This document shows positions 50,637 to 59,129 of a stretch of 64,000 nt of DNA, one piece after another. The notes under the pieces were generated by a model. The model was not told where the DNA came from. It did not search any database and saw only the letters and a list, made by a program, of their open reading frames with translations. Position 1 is the stretch's first letter, and every line of letters starts with the position of its first letter. The DNA is from Streptomyces sp. PTY087I2 (GTDB taxonomy: Bacteria > Actinomycetota > Actinomycetes > Streptomycetales > Streptomycetaceae): the NCBI RefSeq assembly GCF_001687325.1, contig NZ_LZRD01000012.1, positions 160,134-224,133 of the forward strand, read 5' to 3'. The translations under genes and the position numbers were made by a program.

Positions 50637-52949
50637 CTACACGCGGGTGGCGGCCGAGCGGCCGAGCAGCACCCAGAGCAGGAAGGGGCCGCCGAGGACG
50701 GTGGTGACGATGCCGACGGGGAGTTCGGCCCCGTCGAGGACGATGCGGCCGAGGGTGTCGGCGGCGACGACGAGGACGGCTCCGGTAAGCATCGAGCCGA
50801 CAAGCGGCACGCGCAGGGGTCCGGCGAGCCGGGAGGCGATGACCGGGGAGGCGAGCGCGACGAAGCCGACGGGTCCGCAGATGCCGACCGCGAGGCCGGC
50901 GAGGGCGACGGCGAGGAGCAGAGCCAGGGCGCGGACCCGGCCGGGGGCGGAGCCCAGCGAGGAGGCGGTCGCGTCGTCGAAGCGCAGGACGCCCAGGTGG
51001 CGGGCGACGGCGAGGCTGACGGGGACGAGCACCGCGAGGCCGATGAGGACGGGGACGGCGACGGAGTAGCTGCGCCCGTTGAGGCTGCCCGAGGTCCATA
51101 CGTACAGCGAGCTGGCGGAGGAGAGGGACCGGCGGGAGAGGACGACCTGGGTGATGGCGGAGGCCAGGGCGGACATGGCGAGGCCGACGACGAGGACGCG
51201 GTAGCCGCGCTGGCCGAGGCCGCCGGAGACGGTGGTGACGACGATGACGGCGACCAGGGCGCCGATCGGCCCGGCCCACCAGGCGCCGAACGTTCCGGTG
51301 GCGCTGAGGGTGACGGAGAGCAGGACGGCGGCGGTGGCCCCGTCGTTGACGCCGAGGAGTTCGGGGGTGGCCAGGCGGTTGCGGGCCAGGGTCTGGGTGA
51401 GGCAGCCCGCGAGGCCGAGGGCGGCGCCGGCGGTGAGTCCGGCGACGATGCGGCCGAGGCGGAACTTCTGGACGAGCAGCACGTCGAAGCGGTCGCCCTG
51501 GCCGAACACCGCGCGGAAGGTACGGGCGACGCCCATGTCGCTCTGGCCCGCGTAGGCGGAGAGGACGACGGCGAGCAGGAGGACCCCGGTGAGGGCGAGG
51601 GCGGCCAGGGCGGCGCGCCGGGTGACGAGGAGGGACAGCGGGCCGCGGCGCAGGACGAGGGTGTCGGCCGGGCTGACCCGCGGGGTCTTGGCCTTCGGGG
51701 TGCGGCGGGCCGGGCGCGGCAGGGTGATCCGGAAGCGGCGGGGCCGGTCGGGTGCGCGTTCCTCGGTGGCCGGTTCCGTCATGCCCATCGAGGCCAGCTG
51801 CTTGGAGCGGACGATGGCGATGAGGACGGGCGCTCCGATGAGGGCGACGATGACGGAGACGGGCGCTTCGAAGGGCCGGGAGACCACGCGGGCAGCGATG
51901 TCGGAGACCGTCAGGACGCAGGCGCCGATGAGCCCGGCGAGCAGGATGCGGGCGGCGAGCCGGGTGCCGGCGAGGGCGCGGGCGAGGAAGCCGGCGAGCA
52001 GGCCGAGGAAGGAGATGGGCCCGGCGAGCGCGACAGCGGCCGCGGTCAGCAGGGTGACGCCGATGGCGACGACCGTACGGATCACGGGGGGCCGGTGGCC
52101 GAGGCTGCGGGCGAGGTCGTCGCCGAGGGCGAGGGCGGAGAGCGGGCGGGCGATCAGCAGCGCGACGACGAAGCCGAGGGCGAGAACGGGGGCGAGCCGG
52201 CCGAGTTCGCCGAAGCCCTCGACCCCGGCGAGGGACCCGAGGACCCAGAAGCGGAATCTGTCGTAGGTCTCGGCGGAGTTGACGACGATGACGCTGGTGA
52301 GCCCGCCGAAGGTGGCGCCGAGCGCCGCACCGGCGAGGACCAGGCGCATGGGAGAGCCGCCGCCGCGTCTTCCGGATATGAGGAGGACGAGTCCGCTGGC
52401 GACCACCGCGCCGACGAACGCGCAGACGAGGTAGGCGTAACCGGAATCGAAGCCGAGCAGCGCGATGCCCGCGACGACGCCGAGCGAGGCGCCCGCGTTG
52501 ACGCCGAGCAGCCCGGTCTCGGCCAGGGGGTTGCGGGTGACCGCCTGGAGGAGGCAGCCGGCGACGCCGAGGGCGGCCCCGACGAGCAGCGCGGTGAAGG
52601 TGCGCGGCAGGCGCAGGTCGCCGACGACGAGGGAGAGCCGGGCGTTGTCGCGCGCGCCGTCCCGGCCGAGCAGGTAGTCCAGGACGCCGCCGGGGCCGAC
52701 CTCACCCGCGCCGATCGAGAGGGAGAGGGCCGTCAACAGCAGGACGGCGACGGCCAGTCCGGCGACGGCCACCACCACGGTCCGCCGCCGCGGGTCGGCC
52801 GTGGCGGAGGAATCGCCGGGGGTGACGGCAGGTGTCGCGGGCACGACCGCGACGGCGATCGGCCGGTCGGCTTCTCCCTCGTCCAACTGAACGGTCGAGG
52901 AGTCATGTTCGGGAGCCGAGGCCGTGGTCCCCGTGTGCGGCGTTTGCAT
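50637..52949 (-). CDS. Fused double FecCD-type siderophore permease (FhuB-like)
   Basis: A 770-residue protein, two FecCD permease copies joined by a charged linker (about residues 400-450), the FhuB arrangement. Each half has about 9-10 helices; the conserved G-x-x-x-F segment appears as GPISFLGLLAGFLARALAG and GPVGFVALASPVIASRLAG. Both lack the Pro-His of the usual VGLVAPH motif. It would form the whole membrane channel for the single ATPase at 36724. The ATG at 52949 has no ribosome site: an iron box ends one base upstream and a TAGCCT -10-like element is inside it, suggesting leaderless, iron-repressed transcription. Confidence 0.92.
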   Translation of the reverse strand: MQTPHTGTTASAPEHDSSTVQLDEGEADRPIAVAVVPATPAVTPGDSSATADPRRRTVVVAVAGLAVAVLLLTALSLSIGAGEVGPGGVLDYLLGRDGARDNARLSLVVGDLRLPRTFTALLVGAALGVAGCLLQAVTRNPLAETGLLGVNAGASLGVVAGIALLGFDSGYAYLVCAFVGAVVASGLVLLISGRRGGGSPMRLVLAGAALGATFGGLTSVIVVNSAETYDRFRFWVLGSLAGVEGFGELGRLAPVLALGFVVALLIARPLSALALGDDLARSLGHRPPVIRTVVAIGVTLLTAAAVALAGPISFLGLLAGFLARALAGTRLAARILLAGLIGACVLTVSDIAARVVSRPFEAPVSVIVALIGAPVLIAIVRSKQLASMGMTEPATEERAPDRPRRFRITLPRPARRTPKAKTPRVSPADTLVLRRGPLSLLVTRRAALAALALTGVLLLAVVLSAYAGQSDMGVARTFRAVFGQGDRFDVLLVQKFRLGRIVAGLTAGAALGLAGCLTQTLARNRLATPELLGVNDGATAAVLLSVTLSATGTFGAWWAGPIGALVAVIVVTTVSGGLGQRGYRVLVVGLAMSALASAITQVVLSRRSLSSASSLYVWTSGSLNGRSYSVAVPVLIGLAVLVPVSLAVARHLGVLRFDDATASSLGSAPGRVRALALLLAVALAGLAVGICGPVGFVALASPVIASRLAGPLRVPLVGSMLTGAVLVVAADTLGRIVLDGAELPVGIVTTVLGGPFLLWVLLGRSAATRV

Positions 52950-52968
52950 AAGGTGAGGCTAGCCTAAG
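52950..52968. promoter_or_regulatory. Iron box overlapping the permease start
   Basis: AAGGTGAGGCTAGCCTAAG is a good DmdR/IdeR-type palindrome and lies immediately upstream of the permease ATG (52949). It would block transcription when iron is plentiful. It also contains TAGCCT (minus 52961-52956) six bases before the ATG. Confidence 0.82.
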
Positions 52969-53010
52969 TAGATATCGACGGCTCGACACGTTCTGGGCGG
53001 TCGTTTCAAT

Positions 53011-53029
53011 TTAGGTTACCCTTACCTAA
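53011..53029. promoter_or_regulatory. Iron box upstream of dhbA
   Basis: TTAGGTTACCCTTACCTAA is a near-consensus 19-bp site, 20 bp before the dhbA start. The region 52950-53048 is therefore double-boxed: this site for the dhb operon and the one at 52950 for the permease. Confidence 0.87.
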
Positions 53030-53048
53030 CACCCGGAGGAGGTTGCTC

Positions 53049-53879
53049 ATGTCTGAGCACATACCGGGCAGAAGCGGCGAGTTCATCGGCCGCACTGCCC
53101 TGGTCACCGGTGCCGCCCAAGGCATCGGCGCGGCAGTCGCCGGCCTGCTCGCCACTCTCGGCGCTCGCGTGGCCGCCACCGACCTGGCTCTGCCGGGCAT
53201 CGAGGCGACGGCCGCCGAGTGGACCCGGACGCAGGAGAAACTGCCCGCCGGCGAGCGTTCGGCGGGCAGTCTGGACCCGTATGTGATGGACGTCACCGAC
53301 CGGAGCTCGGTGGAGAGCACCGTGGCCCGCGTCGAGCGCCAACTCGGCCCGGTCGACATCCTGGTGAACGTGGCGGGAATCCTGCGCACCGGCCCGGCGG
53401 CCGTGCTCTCCGCGCAGGACTGGGCGGACACCTTCGCGGTGAACGCCACCGGTGTCTTCCACGTCTCCCAGGCCGTCGCCCCGCTCATGGCGGCCCGCGG
53501 ATCCGGCGCGATCGTCACCGTCGGATCCAACGCCGCCGGGATCCCGCGCACCGGCATGGCCGCCTACGCCGCCTCCAAGGCCGCCGCCGCCATGTTCACC
53601 AAATGTCTGGGGCTCGAACTCGCCCGCAGCGGGGTCCGCTGCAACGTCGTCGCGCCCGGTTCCACCGACACCCCGATGCAACGCGCGCTGTGGACCGACC
53701 CGGGCGCCGAACAGCGCGTCGTCGACGGGGACCCCGCCACATACCGCACCGGCATTCCGCTGGGCCGGATCGCCGACCCCGGGGACATCGCGGAGACGGT
53801 GGCGTTCCTCGCCTCGGACCGCGCCCGCCACATCACCATGCAGGAGCTGTACGTGGACGGCGGCGCGACCCTGCGCTGA
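53049..53879 (+). CDS. dhbA: 2,3-dihydro-2,3-dihydroxybenzoate dehydrogenase
   Basis: A 276-residue short-chain dehydrogenase. It has the cofactor motif TGAAQGIGAAV near residue 21, NVAGI, and catalytic YAASKAAAAMF with the preceding serine in TVGSNAAGIPR. In the DHB pathway it oxidises the dihydrodiol from isochorismatase to 2,3-dihydroxybenzoate with NAD+. GGAGGAGG six to eight bases before the ATG at 53049 decides the start over TTG 53043. First gene of the operon dhbA-C-E-B-G. Confidence 0.93.
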   Translation: MSEHIPGRSGEFIGRTALVTGAAQGIGAAVAGLLATLGARVAATDLALPGIEATAAEWTRTQEKLPAGERSAGSLDPYVMDVTDRSSVESTVARVERQLGPVDILVNVAGILRTGPAAVLSAQDWADTFAVNATGVFHVSQAVAPLMAARGSGAIVTVGSNAAGIPRTGMAAYAASKAAAAMFTKCLGLELARSGVRCNVVAPGSTDTPMQRALWTDPGAEQRVVDGDPATYRTGIPLGRIADPGDIAETVAFLASDRARHITMQELYVDGGATLR

Positions 53880-53986
53880 CCGCCCGGCCCGCCCCTCCTC
53901 CCGTTCCTTCGCCTGCCCTCACCTGCCTTCACCTCCCATCCAGCCCCCCGCACCCGCTGACGGGACCATCGAGAATGGAGTCCCCC

Positions 53987-55192
53987 GTGTCGACGGCATC
54001 CCAGGTCGCCACGCACACCGCCCCGGCCGATCCGGCCCACCCGGCCGTAGGAGCGGCCACCTCGCTTCTGGACGCCTACACACCGGGCGACCACTTTCTC
54101 GCCACCCCCGGACGCACGCTGCTCGCACGGGGGCCGGGACGCCATGTCCCGCACGACGAGAGACCGTTGACCGCGCGCGTGGACGAGACGCTCGCCGCCG
54201 CGGTCGCCGCCGGACAGGAATCACCGGTGGTCATCGGCGCCATCCCCTTCGACCACACCGCCCCGGCCGCCCTGAGCGTCCCGGAGTCCGTGCGCACCGC
54301 GCCCGCGCTCGCCTCGGACCCGCTGATCGCCCTGCCCGCGACCGCGCCCACCGCCGGGTCCTGGGAGATACGCCAGGTGCCCGAGCCGGAGATCTACGGC
54401 AAGGGCGTCGCCGCCGCCGTGGAACGCATGTGGCGCGGCGAGTTCAGCAAGGTCGTCCTGGCCCGCACCCTCGAACTCACCTCGGACGCCCCGGTCGACC
54501 TGCCCGCGATGCTCCAGCGCCTCGCCCGCCGCGACCCCTCCGGTTACACGTTCGCCCTGCCGACCGGCCCCGGGCGTACCCTCATCGGCGCCAGCCCCGA
54601 GCTGCTCGTCTCCCGCCACGGACAGCGGGTCGTCGCCAACCCGCTCGCCGGCTCGACCCCGCGCAGCGCCGACCTGGCCGAGGACGTGCGCCGGGCGGCG
54701 ACGCTGCTGGAGTCCGCCAAGGACCTCCACGAGCACGCCGTCGTCGTCGACGCCGTGCACCAGGCGCTCGCGCCGCACTGCACGGAGCTGACCGTCCCGG
54801 CCCGGCCGACGCTCATCCGCACCGCCACCATGTGGCACCTGTCGACCACGGTCACCGGCACCCTGCGCTCCCCCGACACCTCGGCGCTGGAGCTGGCCCT
54901 CGCGCTGCACCCGACGCCCGCCGTGTGCGGCACGCCGACGCAGACGGCCCGTGAGGTCATCGCGGAGACCGAGCCGTTCGACCGGGACTTCTTCACCGGC
55001 GTGATCGGCTGGGGCGACGCCCGGGGTGACGGCGACTGGGTCGTCACGATCCGCTGCGCCGAGGCCGAGGAGCGCACCCTGCGCCTGTACGCCGGAGCGG
55101 GCGTCGTCGCCGCCTCCGAGCCCGAGGCGGAGACCGCCGAGACCGCGGCCAAGTTCCGCACCTTCCTGAGCGCCGTGGGAGCCGAGCTGTGA
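53987..55192 (+). CDS. dhbC: Isochorismate synthase
   Basis: A 401-residue chorismate-utilising enzyme. Diagnostic are GRTLIGASPELLVSRHG, PLAGSTPRS, HPTPAVCGTPTQTA and the C-terminal VVTIRCAEAEERTLRLYAGAGVVAASEPEAE. It converts chorismate to isochorismate. GTG 53987 has GGAG six bases before it; ATG 53975 is in frame but lacks a site. The 107 bp after dhbA is strikingly pyrimidine-rich on the plus strand. The stop overlaps dhbE by GTGA. Confidence 0.93.
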   Translation: MSTASQVATHTAPADPAHPAVGAATSLLDAYTPGDHFLATPGRTLLARGPGRHVPHDERPLTARVDETLAAAVAAGQESPVVIGAIPFDHTAPAALSVPESVRTAPALASDPLIALPATAPTAGSWEIRQVPEPEIYGKGVAAAVERMWRGEFSKVVLARTLELTSDAPVDLPAMLQRLARRDPSGYTFALPTGPGRTLIGASPELLVSRHGQRVVANPLAGSTPRSADLAEDVRRAATLLESAKDLHEHAVVVDAVHQALAPHCTELTVPARPTLIRTATMWHLSTTVTGTLRSPDTSALELALALHPTPAVCGTPTQTAREVIAETEPFDRDFFTGVIGWGDARGDGDWVVTIRCAEAEERTLRLYAGAGVVAASEPEAETAETAAKFRTFLSAVGAEL

Positions 55193-56826
55193 GTACGGAA
55201 ACGGCGCCCACCTGGCCCGCCGAGTTCGCCGAGAGGTACCGGGCGGCCGGCTGGTGGCGCGGGGAGACCTTCGGGGAGATGCTGCGGCAGCGCGCCGAGG
55301 CCCACCCGGACCGGGTCGCGATCGTCGACCCGGTGGCGGGCAGCCGGTGGACGTACGCCGATCTCGACCTACGCGCCGACCGGCTGGCGGCGGGCTTCCT
55401 CTCCCGGGGGATCGTCAAGGGCGACAAGGTGGTGGTGCAACTCCCCAACATCGCCGAGTTCTTCGAGGTGATCTTCGCGCTGTTCCGGATCGGCGCGCTG
55501 CCCGTCTTCGCGCTGCCCGCGCACCGCGAGAGCGAGATCACCTACTTCTGCGAGTTCACCGAGGCGGTGGCGTACGTCGTCGCGGCCGAGCACGGCGGCT
55601 ACGACTACCGTGAGCTGGCGTCGAAGACCCATGCCAATGTGAGCACGCTGCGCCATGTGTTCGTCGCCCAGGGGGACCCGGGTGAGTTCGAGGCTCTGTC
55701 CGAGGTCGCCGAGGAGCCGGTCGGCTACGGCGGGCCCCGCCCCGACGATCTGGCCTTCCTCCAGCTCTCCGGCGGCAGCACCGGCATCCCGAAACTGATC
55801 CCGCGCACCCACGACGACTACATCTACTCGCTGCGGGGGTCCAACGAGATCTGCGCGGTCGACGAGAACAGCGTCTACCTGTGCGTGCTGCCCGCCGCCC
55901 ACAACTTCCCGCTCTCCTCCCCCGGTTCGCTCGGCACGCTGTACGCCGGGGGCCGTGTGGTGCTGTGCCCGGCGCCCTCGCCGGAGGTGGCGTTCCCGCT
56001 GATCGAGCGCGAGGGCGTCACCATCACCGGGCTCGTGCCGCCGCTGGCCCTGCTCTGGACCGAGGCCGCGCCCGGCACCGCGCACGACCTCGGCAGCCTG
56101 GACGTCCTGCTGGTGGGCGGCGCCAAGTTCAGCGAGGAGGCGGCCCGCCGGGTGCGGCCCGCGCTCGGCTGCACGCTCCAGCAGGTGTTCGGCATGGCCG
56201 AGGGGCTGGTCAACTACACCCGGCTGGACGACCCGGTCGAGACGATCGTCACCACCCAGGGCCGGCCCATCTCGCCCGACGACGAGATCCTCGTCGTCGA
56301 CGACGAGGATCAGGAAGTCGCCCCGGGCGAGACGGGTCACCTGCTGACCCGGGGCCCGTACACCATCCGGGGCTACTGGAACGCCCCCGAGCACAACGCC
56401 CGTTCCTTCACCGAGGACGGCTTCTACCGCACCGGCGACATCGTGCGGGTAACGGAGACCGGGCACATCGTCGTCGAGGGGCGCGCCAAGGACCAGATCA
56501 ACCGGGGCGGCGAGAAGATCGCCGCCGAGGAGGTCGAGAACCACATCCTCGCCCACCCGGCCGTGCACGACGCCAACGTGGTGGCCGAGCCGGACCCGTA
56601 TCTGGGCGAACGCACCTGCGCCTATGTGATCCTGCGCTCGGGCGCGGGCCCGCTGAAGGCGGTCGCCGTGAAGCGGTTCGTCCGCGAACGGGGCCTGGCT
56701 GCCTACAAGGTGCCGGACCGGGTCGAGTTCGTCGACGCGTTCCCGCAGACCGGCGTGGGCAAGGTCTCCAAGAAGGACCTGCGCAACGCCGCCGCCCGCA
56801 CCGCTCCTTCCTCACCGTCCCACTGA
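55189..56826 (+). CDS. dhbE: 2,3-dihydroxybenzoate-AMP ligase
   Basis: A 545-residue stand-alone adenylation enzyme. It has LQLSGGSTGIPKLIPRTH, the DHB pocket element PAAHNFPLSSPG (Asn is the catechol-binding residue), and the C-terminal GRAKDQINRGGEKIA hinge and lysine. It activates 2,3-DHB as the adenylate and loads it on the separate aryl carrier protein encoded by dhbG. GTG start overlaps the dhbC stop. Confidence 0.95.
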   Translation: MSTETAPTWPAEFAERYRAAGWWRGETFGEMLRQRAEAHPDRVAIVDPVAGSRWTYADLDLRADRLAAGFLSRGIVKGDKVVVQLPNIAEFFEVIFALFRIGALPVFALPAHRESEITYFCEFTEAVAYVVAAEHGGYDYRELASKTHANVSTLRHVFVAQGDPGEFEALSEVAEEPVGYGGPRPDDLAFLQLSGGSTGIPKLIPRTHDDYIYSLRGSNEICAVDENSVYLCVLPAAHNFPLSSPGSLGTLYAGGRVVLCPAPSPEVAFPLIEREGVTITGLVPPLALLWTEAAPGTAHDLGSLDVLLVGGAKFSEEAARRVRPALGCTLQQVFGMAEGLVNYTRLDDPVETIVTTQGRPISPDDEILVVDDEDQEVAPGETGHLLTRGPYTIRGYWNAPEHNARSFTEDGFYRTGDIVRVTETGHIVVEGRAKDQINRGGEKIAAEEVENHILAHPAVHDANVVAEPDPYLGERTCAYVILRSGAGPLKAVAVKRFVRERGLAAYKVPDRVEFVDAFPQTGVGKVSKKDLRNAAARTAPSSPSH

Positions 56827-56855
56827 ACGACCCCCCGAACGGAACCCTCTCCACC

Positions 56856-57488
56856 ATGGCTCTGCCCGCCGTCGTCCCCTATCCCATGCCGTCCGCGGAC
56901 GAGTTGCCCGCCAACCGGGTCGACTGGACCGTCGACCCGGCGCGCGCCGTGCTCCTCGTCCACGACCTCCAGAACTACTTCCTGTCGGCGTACGACCGCG
57001 AGGCCGCGCCCGTCCCCGAACTCCTCTCCCATGTCGCCGAGTTGAAGAAGGACGCGGCACGGCTCGGGGTCCCGGTGCTCTACACCGCGCAGCCCGGCGG
57101 CCAGAGCGCGGAGGAACGCGGTCTCCAGCAGGACTTCTGGGGACCCGGACTGCCGGCCGACGAGCGGCTGGCGGCGATCGCGGACGAGGTCGCACCCGAC
57201 GCGGACGACACCGTCCTCACCAAGTGGAAGTACAGCGGCTTCGTCCGCACGGATCTGCTGGAGCGCCTGCGCGAGCAGGGCCGCGACCAGATCGTCATCA
57301 CCGGCGTCTACGCCCACATCGGCGTGCTGATGACCGCGTGCGACGCCTGGATGCAGGACATCCAGGCGTTCGTGGTGGCCGACGCGGTGGCGGACTTCTC
57401 CGCCGAGGACCATGCGATGGCGCTGCGGTGGGCGGCGGGCAAGTGCGCCGTCGTCACCACCGCCCGGACCGTCTTCGAAGGGAAGTGA
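56856..57488 (+). CDS. dhbB: Isochorismatase, lacking an aryl carrier domain
   Basis: A 210-residue isochorismatase: catalytic Asp in LLVHDLQNYFL, LTKWKYSGFVRTDL and GVYAHIGVLMTACDAW. It hydrolyses isochorismate to 2,3-dihydro-2,3-dihydroxybenzoate and pyruvate. In EntB and in Bacillus DhbB an aryl carrier domain is fused at the C-terminus; here the protein ends after the hydrolase domain and the carrier is the next gene. This split, with a dhbG, is as reported for griseobactin. Start ATG 56856; CCGAACGGAA is the only upstream site. Confidence 0.93.
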   Translation: MALPAVVPYPMPSADELPANRVDWTVDPARAVLLVHDLQNYFLSAYDREAAPVPELLSHVAELKKDAARLGVPVLYTAQPGGQSAEERGLQQDFWGPGLPADERLAAIADEVAPDADDTVLTKWKYSGFVRTDLLERLREQGRDQIVITGVYAHIGVLMTACDAWMQDIQAFVVADAVADFSAEDHAMALRWAAGKCAVVTTARTVFEGK

Positions 57489-57493
57489 CCGCC

Positions 57494-57724
57494 GTGGCGC
57501 TCACGCTCGAACAGCTCCGTGCCGATGTCGCGGACATCCTCGGCGAGGACCCCGAGGAGATCCCCGTCGACGAGAACCTCGTCGACTACGGCCTCGACTC
57601 CGTACGCCTGATGTCGCTGGCCGCCGCCTGGCGTCGCGACCACGGCATCGAGGTCGCCTTCGCCGACCTGGCCGAGAAGCCGGCGCTGGAGGCCTGGGCC
57701 CCGCTGCTGGGCGTGACCGGCTGA
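57494..57724 (+). CDS. dhbG: Free-standing aryl carrier protein
   Basis: A 76-residue acyl carrier protein. The phosphopantetheine serine lies in DYGLDSVRLM (about residue 35), the form seen in aryl carrier domains of EntB. DhbE would load 2,3-DHB here, and C1 of DhbF would take it. GTG 57494 starts five bases after the dhbB stop. Last gene of the operon. A phosphopantetheinyl transferase is needed but not seen in the window. Confidence 0.92.
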   Translation: MALTLEQLRADVADILGEDPEEIPVDENLVDYGLDSVRLMSLAAAWRRDHGIEVAFADLAEKPALEAWAPLLGVTG

Positions 57725-57788
57725 CCCTGGCGTACCTGTACGTCCGACGCGCGTTCTTCGGAGTCGCCGAGCACCGGAGCGAACGGTG

Positions 57789-57830
57789 CCGGCGGCCCGG
57801 GGGCCGTCGTCGTGGGGCCCGGGCCGCCGG
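57789..57830 (+). terminator. Hairpin terminator of the dhb operon
   Basis: A 13-bp perfect inverted repeat (arms 57789-57801 and 57818-57830) with a 16-base loop, 64 bp after dhbG and only 27 bp before the next gene's ATG. It would also lie across that gene's promoter region. Confidence 0.75.
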
Positions 57831-57857
57831 CCTGGTCCGATGGGAAAGACTGGGGCC

Positions 57858-59129
57858 ATGAGAGACATCGTTTTCACGCGCGCGAACGGCTGGATCCCGA
57901 ACGTGATCCGCGAGGACGGCGAGCTGAAGATGATGCTCGGTGCCGGGGCGGACGTCAACCACTCGCCCCGTGAGTTCACGTTCCCGATCCGGGAAGCCCA
58001 TCTCGCGGTGATCCGGGCGGACCTGGGCAGGCACCTGCTCCTGTGGAGTGCGGTCCTTCCGTTGTGCGATGCCGCCGGAACCCGGGGCCGGCTCGACGAG
58101 GACGCCGCCGTCGCGCTCCTGGATCCGGTTCTCCTCGCCGCGCCCGCCGACGTCGACGCGCACTTCGGACGCGTCCCGTGGGACAGGGGCCGGCTCATCG
58201 CCCATGGGGCCGATATCGAACTGCTGGAGCACGGTCAGGTCTGCGCGGCGGTGCGCGCGGTGACGGAGACGTCCGACGAGAAGCGGGCTCAGGAGCATCA
58301 CGCGAACCGCCGTCGCGCCGAGCGCGGCGTGGCCCTCGGTCCGCTCGATACGGCGCTACTGAAGTACACGGGCCAGTACCTGCACGGCGCGACGATCCCG
58401 AAGCGGGTGCCGGACGCCGTCGACCCCGCGCTGCTGCCCGAGGTCATGCGGGTGCTCGCCACCGCCGAGCAGGCGTGCGCCGGAATGCGGATCGGCCGCG
58501 ACCCGCGACGGGGCAAGCGCGCCACGGACAAGCGCGACTGGAGCCGGATGGAGACGGCGGTGGACGCCGCCGTGCGCCAGGCGCACCCGGATCTCGCCGC
58601 CGACGCCGTCCGTACCGTGAGCTTCCTGATGTGCTCGGAAGCCGCCCATCGCTCCAGGAACGCGCCTCTGGAGGACGACGAGGAGATCACCGGCGGCCCC
58701 GGCGAGGGCGCGGGGACGAGGAAGACCGTCCTGTCCTTCACCGACGACAAGGGCGTCGAGAAGAAGTGGCGCGCGGGCAGCGGCCGCACCGCCTCGGCGG
58801 AGTTCTGGGAGTTCGTCGGTGATCGCTCCGCCGGCGACAACGAGGTGTTCACCGTCGAGGACGAGGAGCTGGGTGAGGGGATCCAGCTGCACTTCTACGC
58901 CGACACCGCCGCCCGGGTCATGACGGTGCGCAAGGGCCGCGGCGGGTCGGATCCGGAGTACCGGGTCGAGTACACGCTCATCGACGGGATGAGCGGGTAC
59001 CGGACCCTGGTGAGCGCCTACGTCCGCGGTGGCTGGGCCGCCCTCGACCGGTACGGCTCCTGGCTGTCGGACGCCGCCGAGCTGGAACGCGCCCGGCGGC
59101 GGCGACGCGGCGGCCGGCCCGACGCCTAG
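57858..59129 (+). CDS. Conserved hypothetical protein, DUF6357-like
   Basis: A 423-residue soluble protein. I place it in the Streptomyces DUF6357 group from the start (RDIVFTRANGWIPNVI) and the late FTDDKGVEKKWRAGSG and VEYTLIDGMSGYRTLVSAY. No catalytic motif is seen. The C-terminus is a basic Arg-rich tail. Upstream AAGACT then six bases then ATG is close to a leaderless pattern. It shares a CTAG with the convergent pgm gene. It has no evident tie to the siderophore operon, from which the terminator separates it. Confidence 0.7.
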   Translation: MRDIVFTRANGWIPNVIREDGELKMMLGAGADVNHSPREFTFPIREAHLAVIRADLGRHLLLWSAVLPLCDAAGTRGRLDEDAAVALLDPVLLAAPADVDAHFGRVPWDRGRLIAHGADIELLEHGQVCAAVRAVTETSDEKRAQEHHANRRRAERGVALGPLDTALLKYTGQYLHGATIPKRVPDAVDPALLPEVMRVLATAEQACAGMRIGRDPRRGKRATDKRDWSRMETAVDAAVRQAHPDLAADAVRTVSFLMCSEAAHRSRNAPLEDDEEITGGPGEGAGTRKTVLSFTDDKGVEKKWRAGSGRTASAEFWEFVGDRSAGDNEVFTVEDEELGEGIQLHFYADTAARVMTVRKGRGGSDPEYRVEYTLIDGMSGYRTLVSAYVRGGWAALDRYGSWLSDAAELERARRRRRGGRPDA

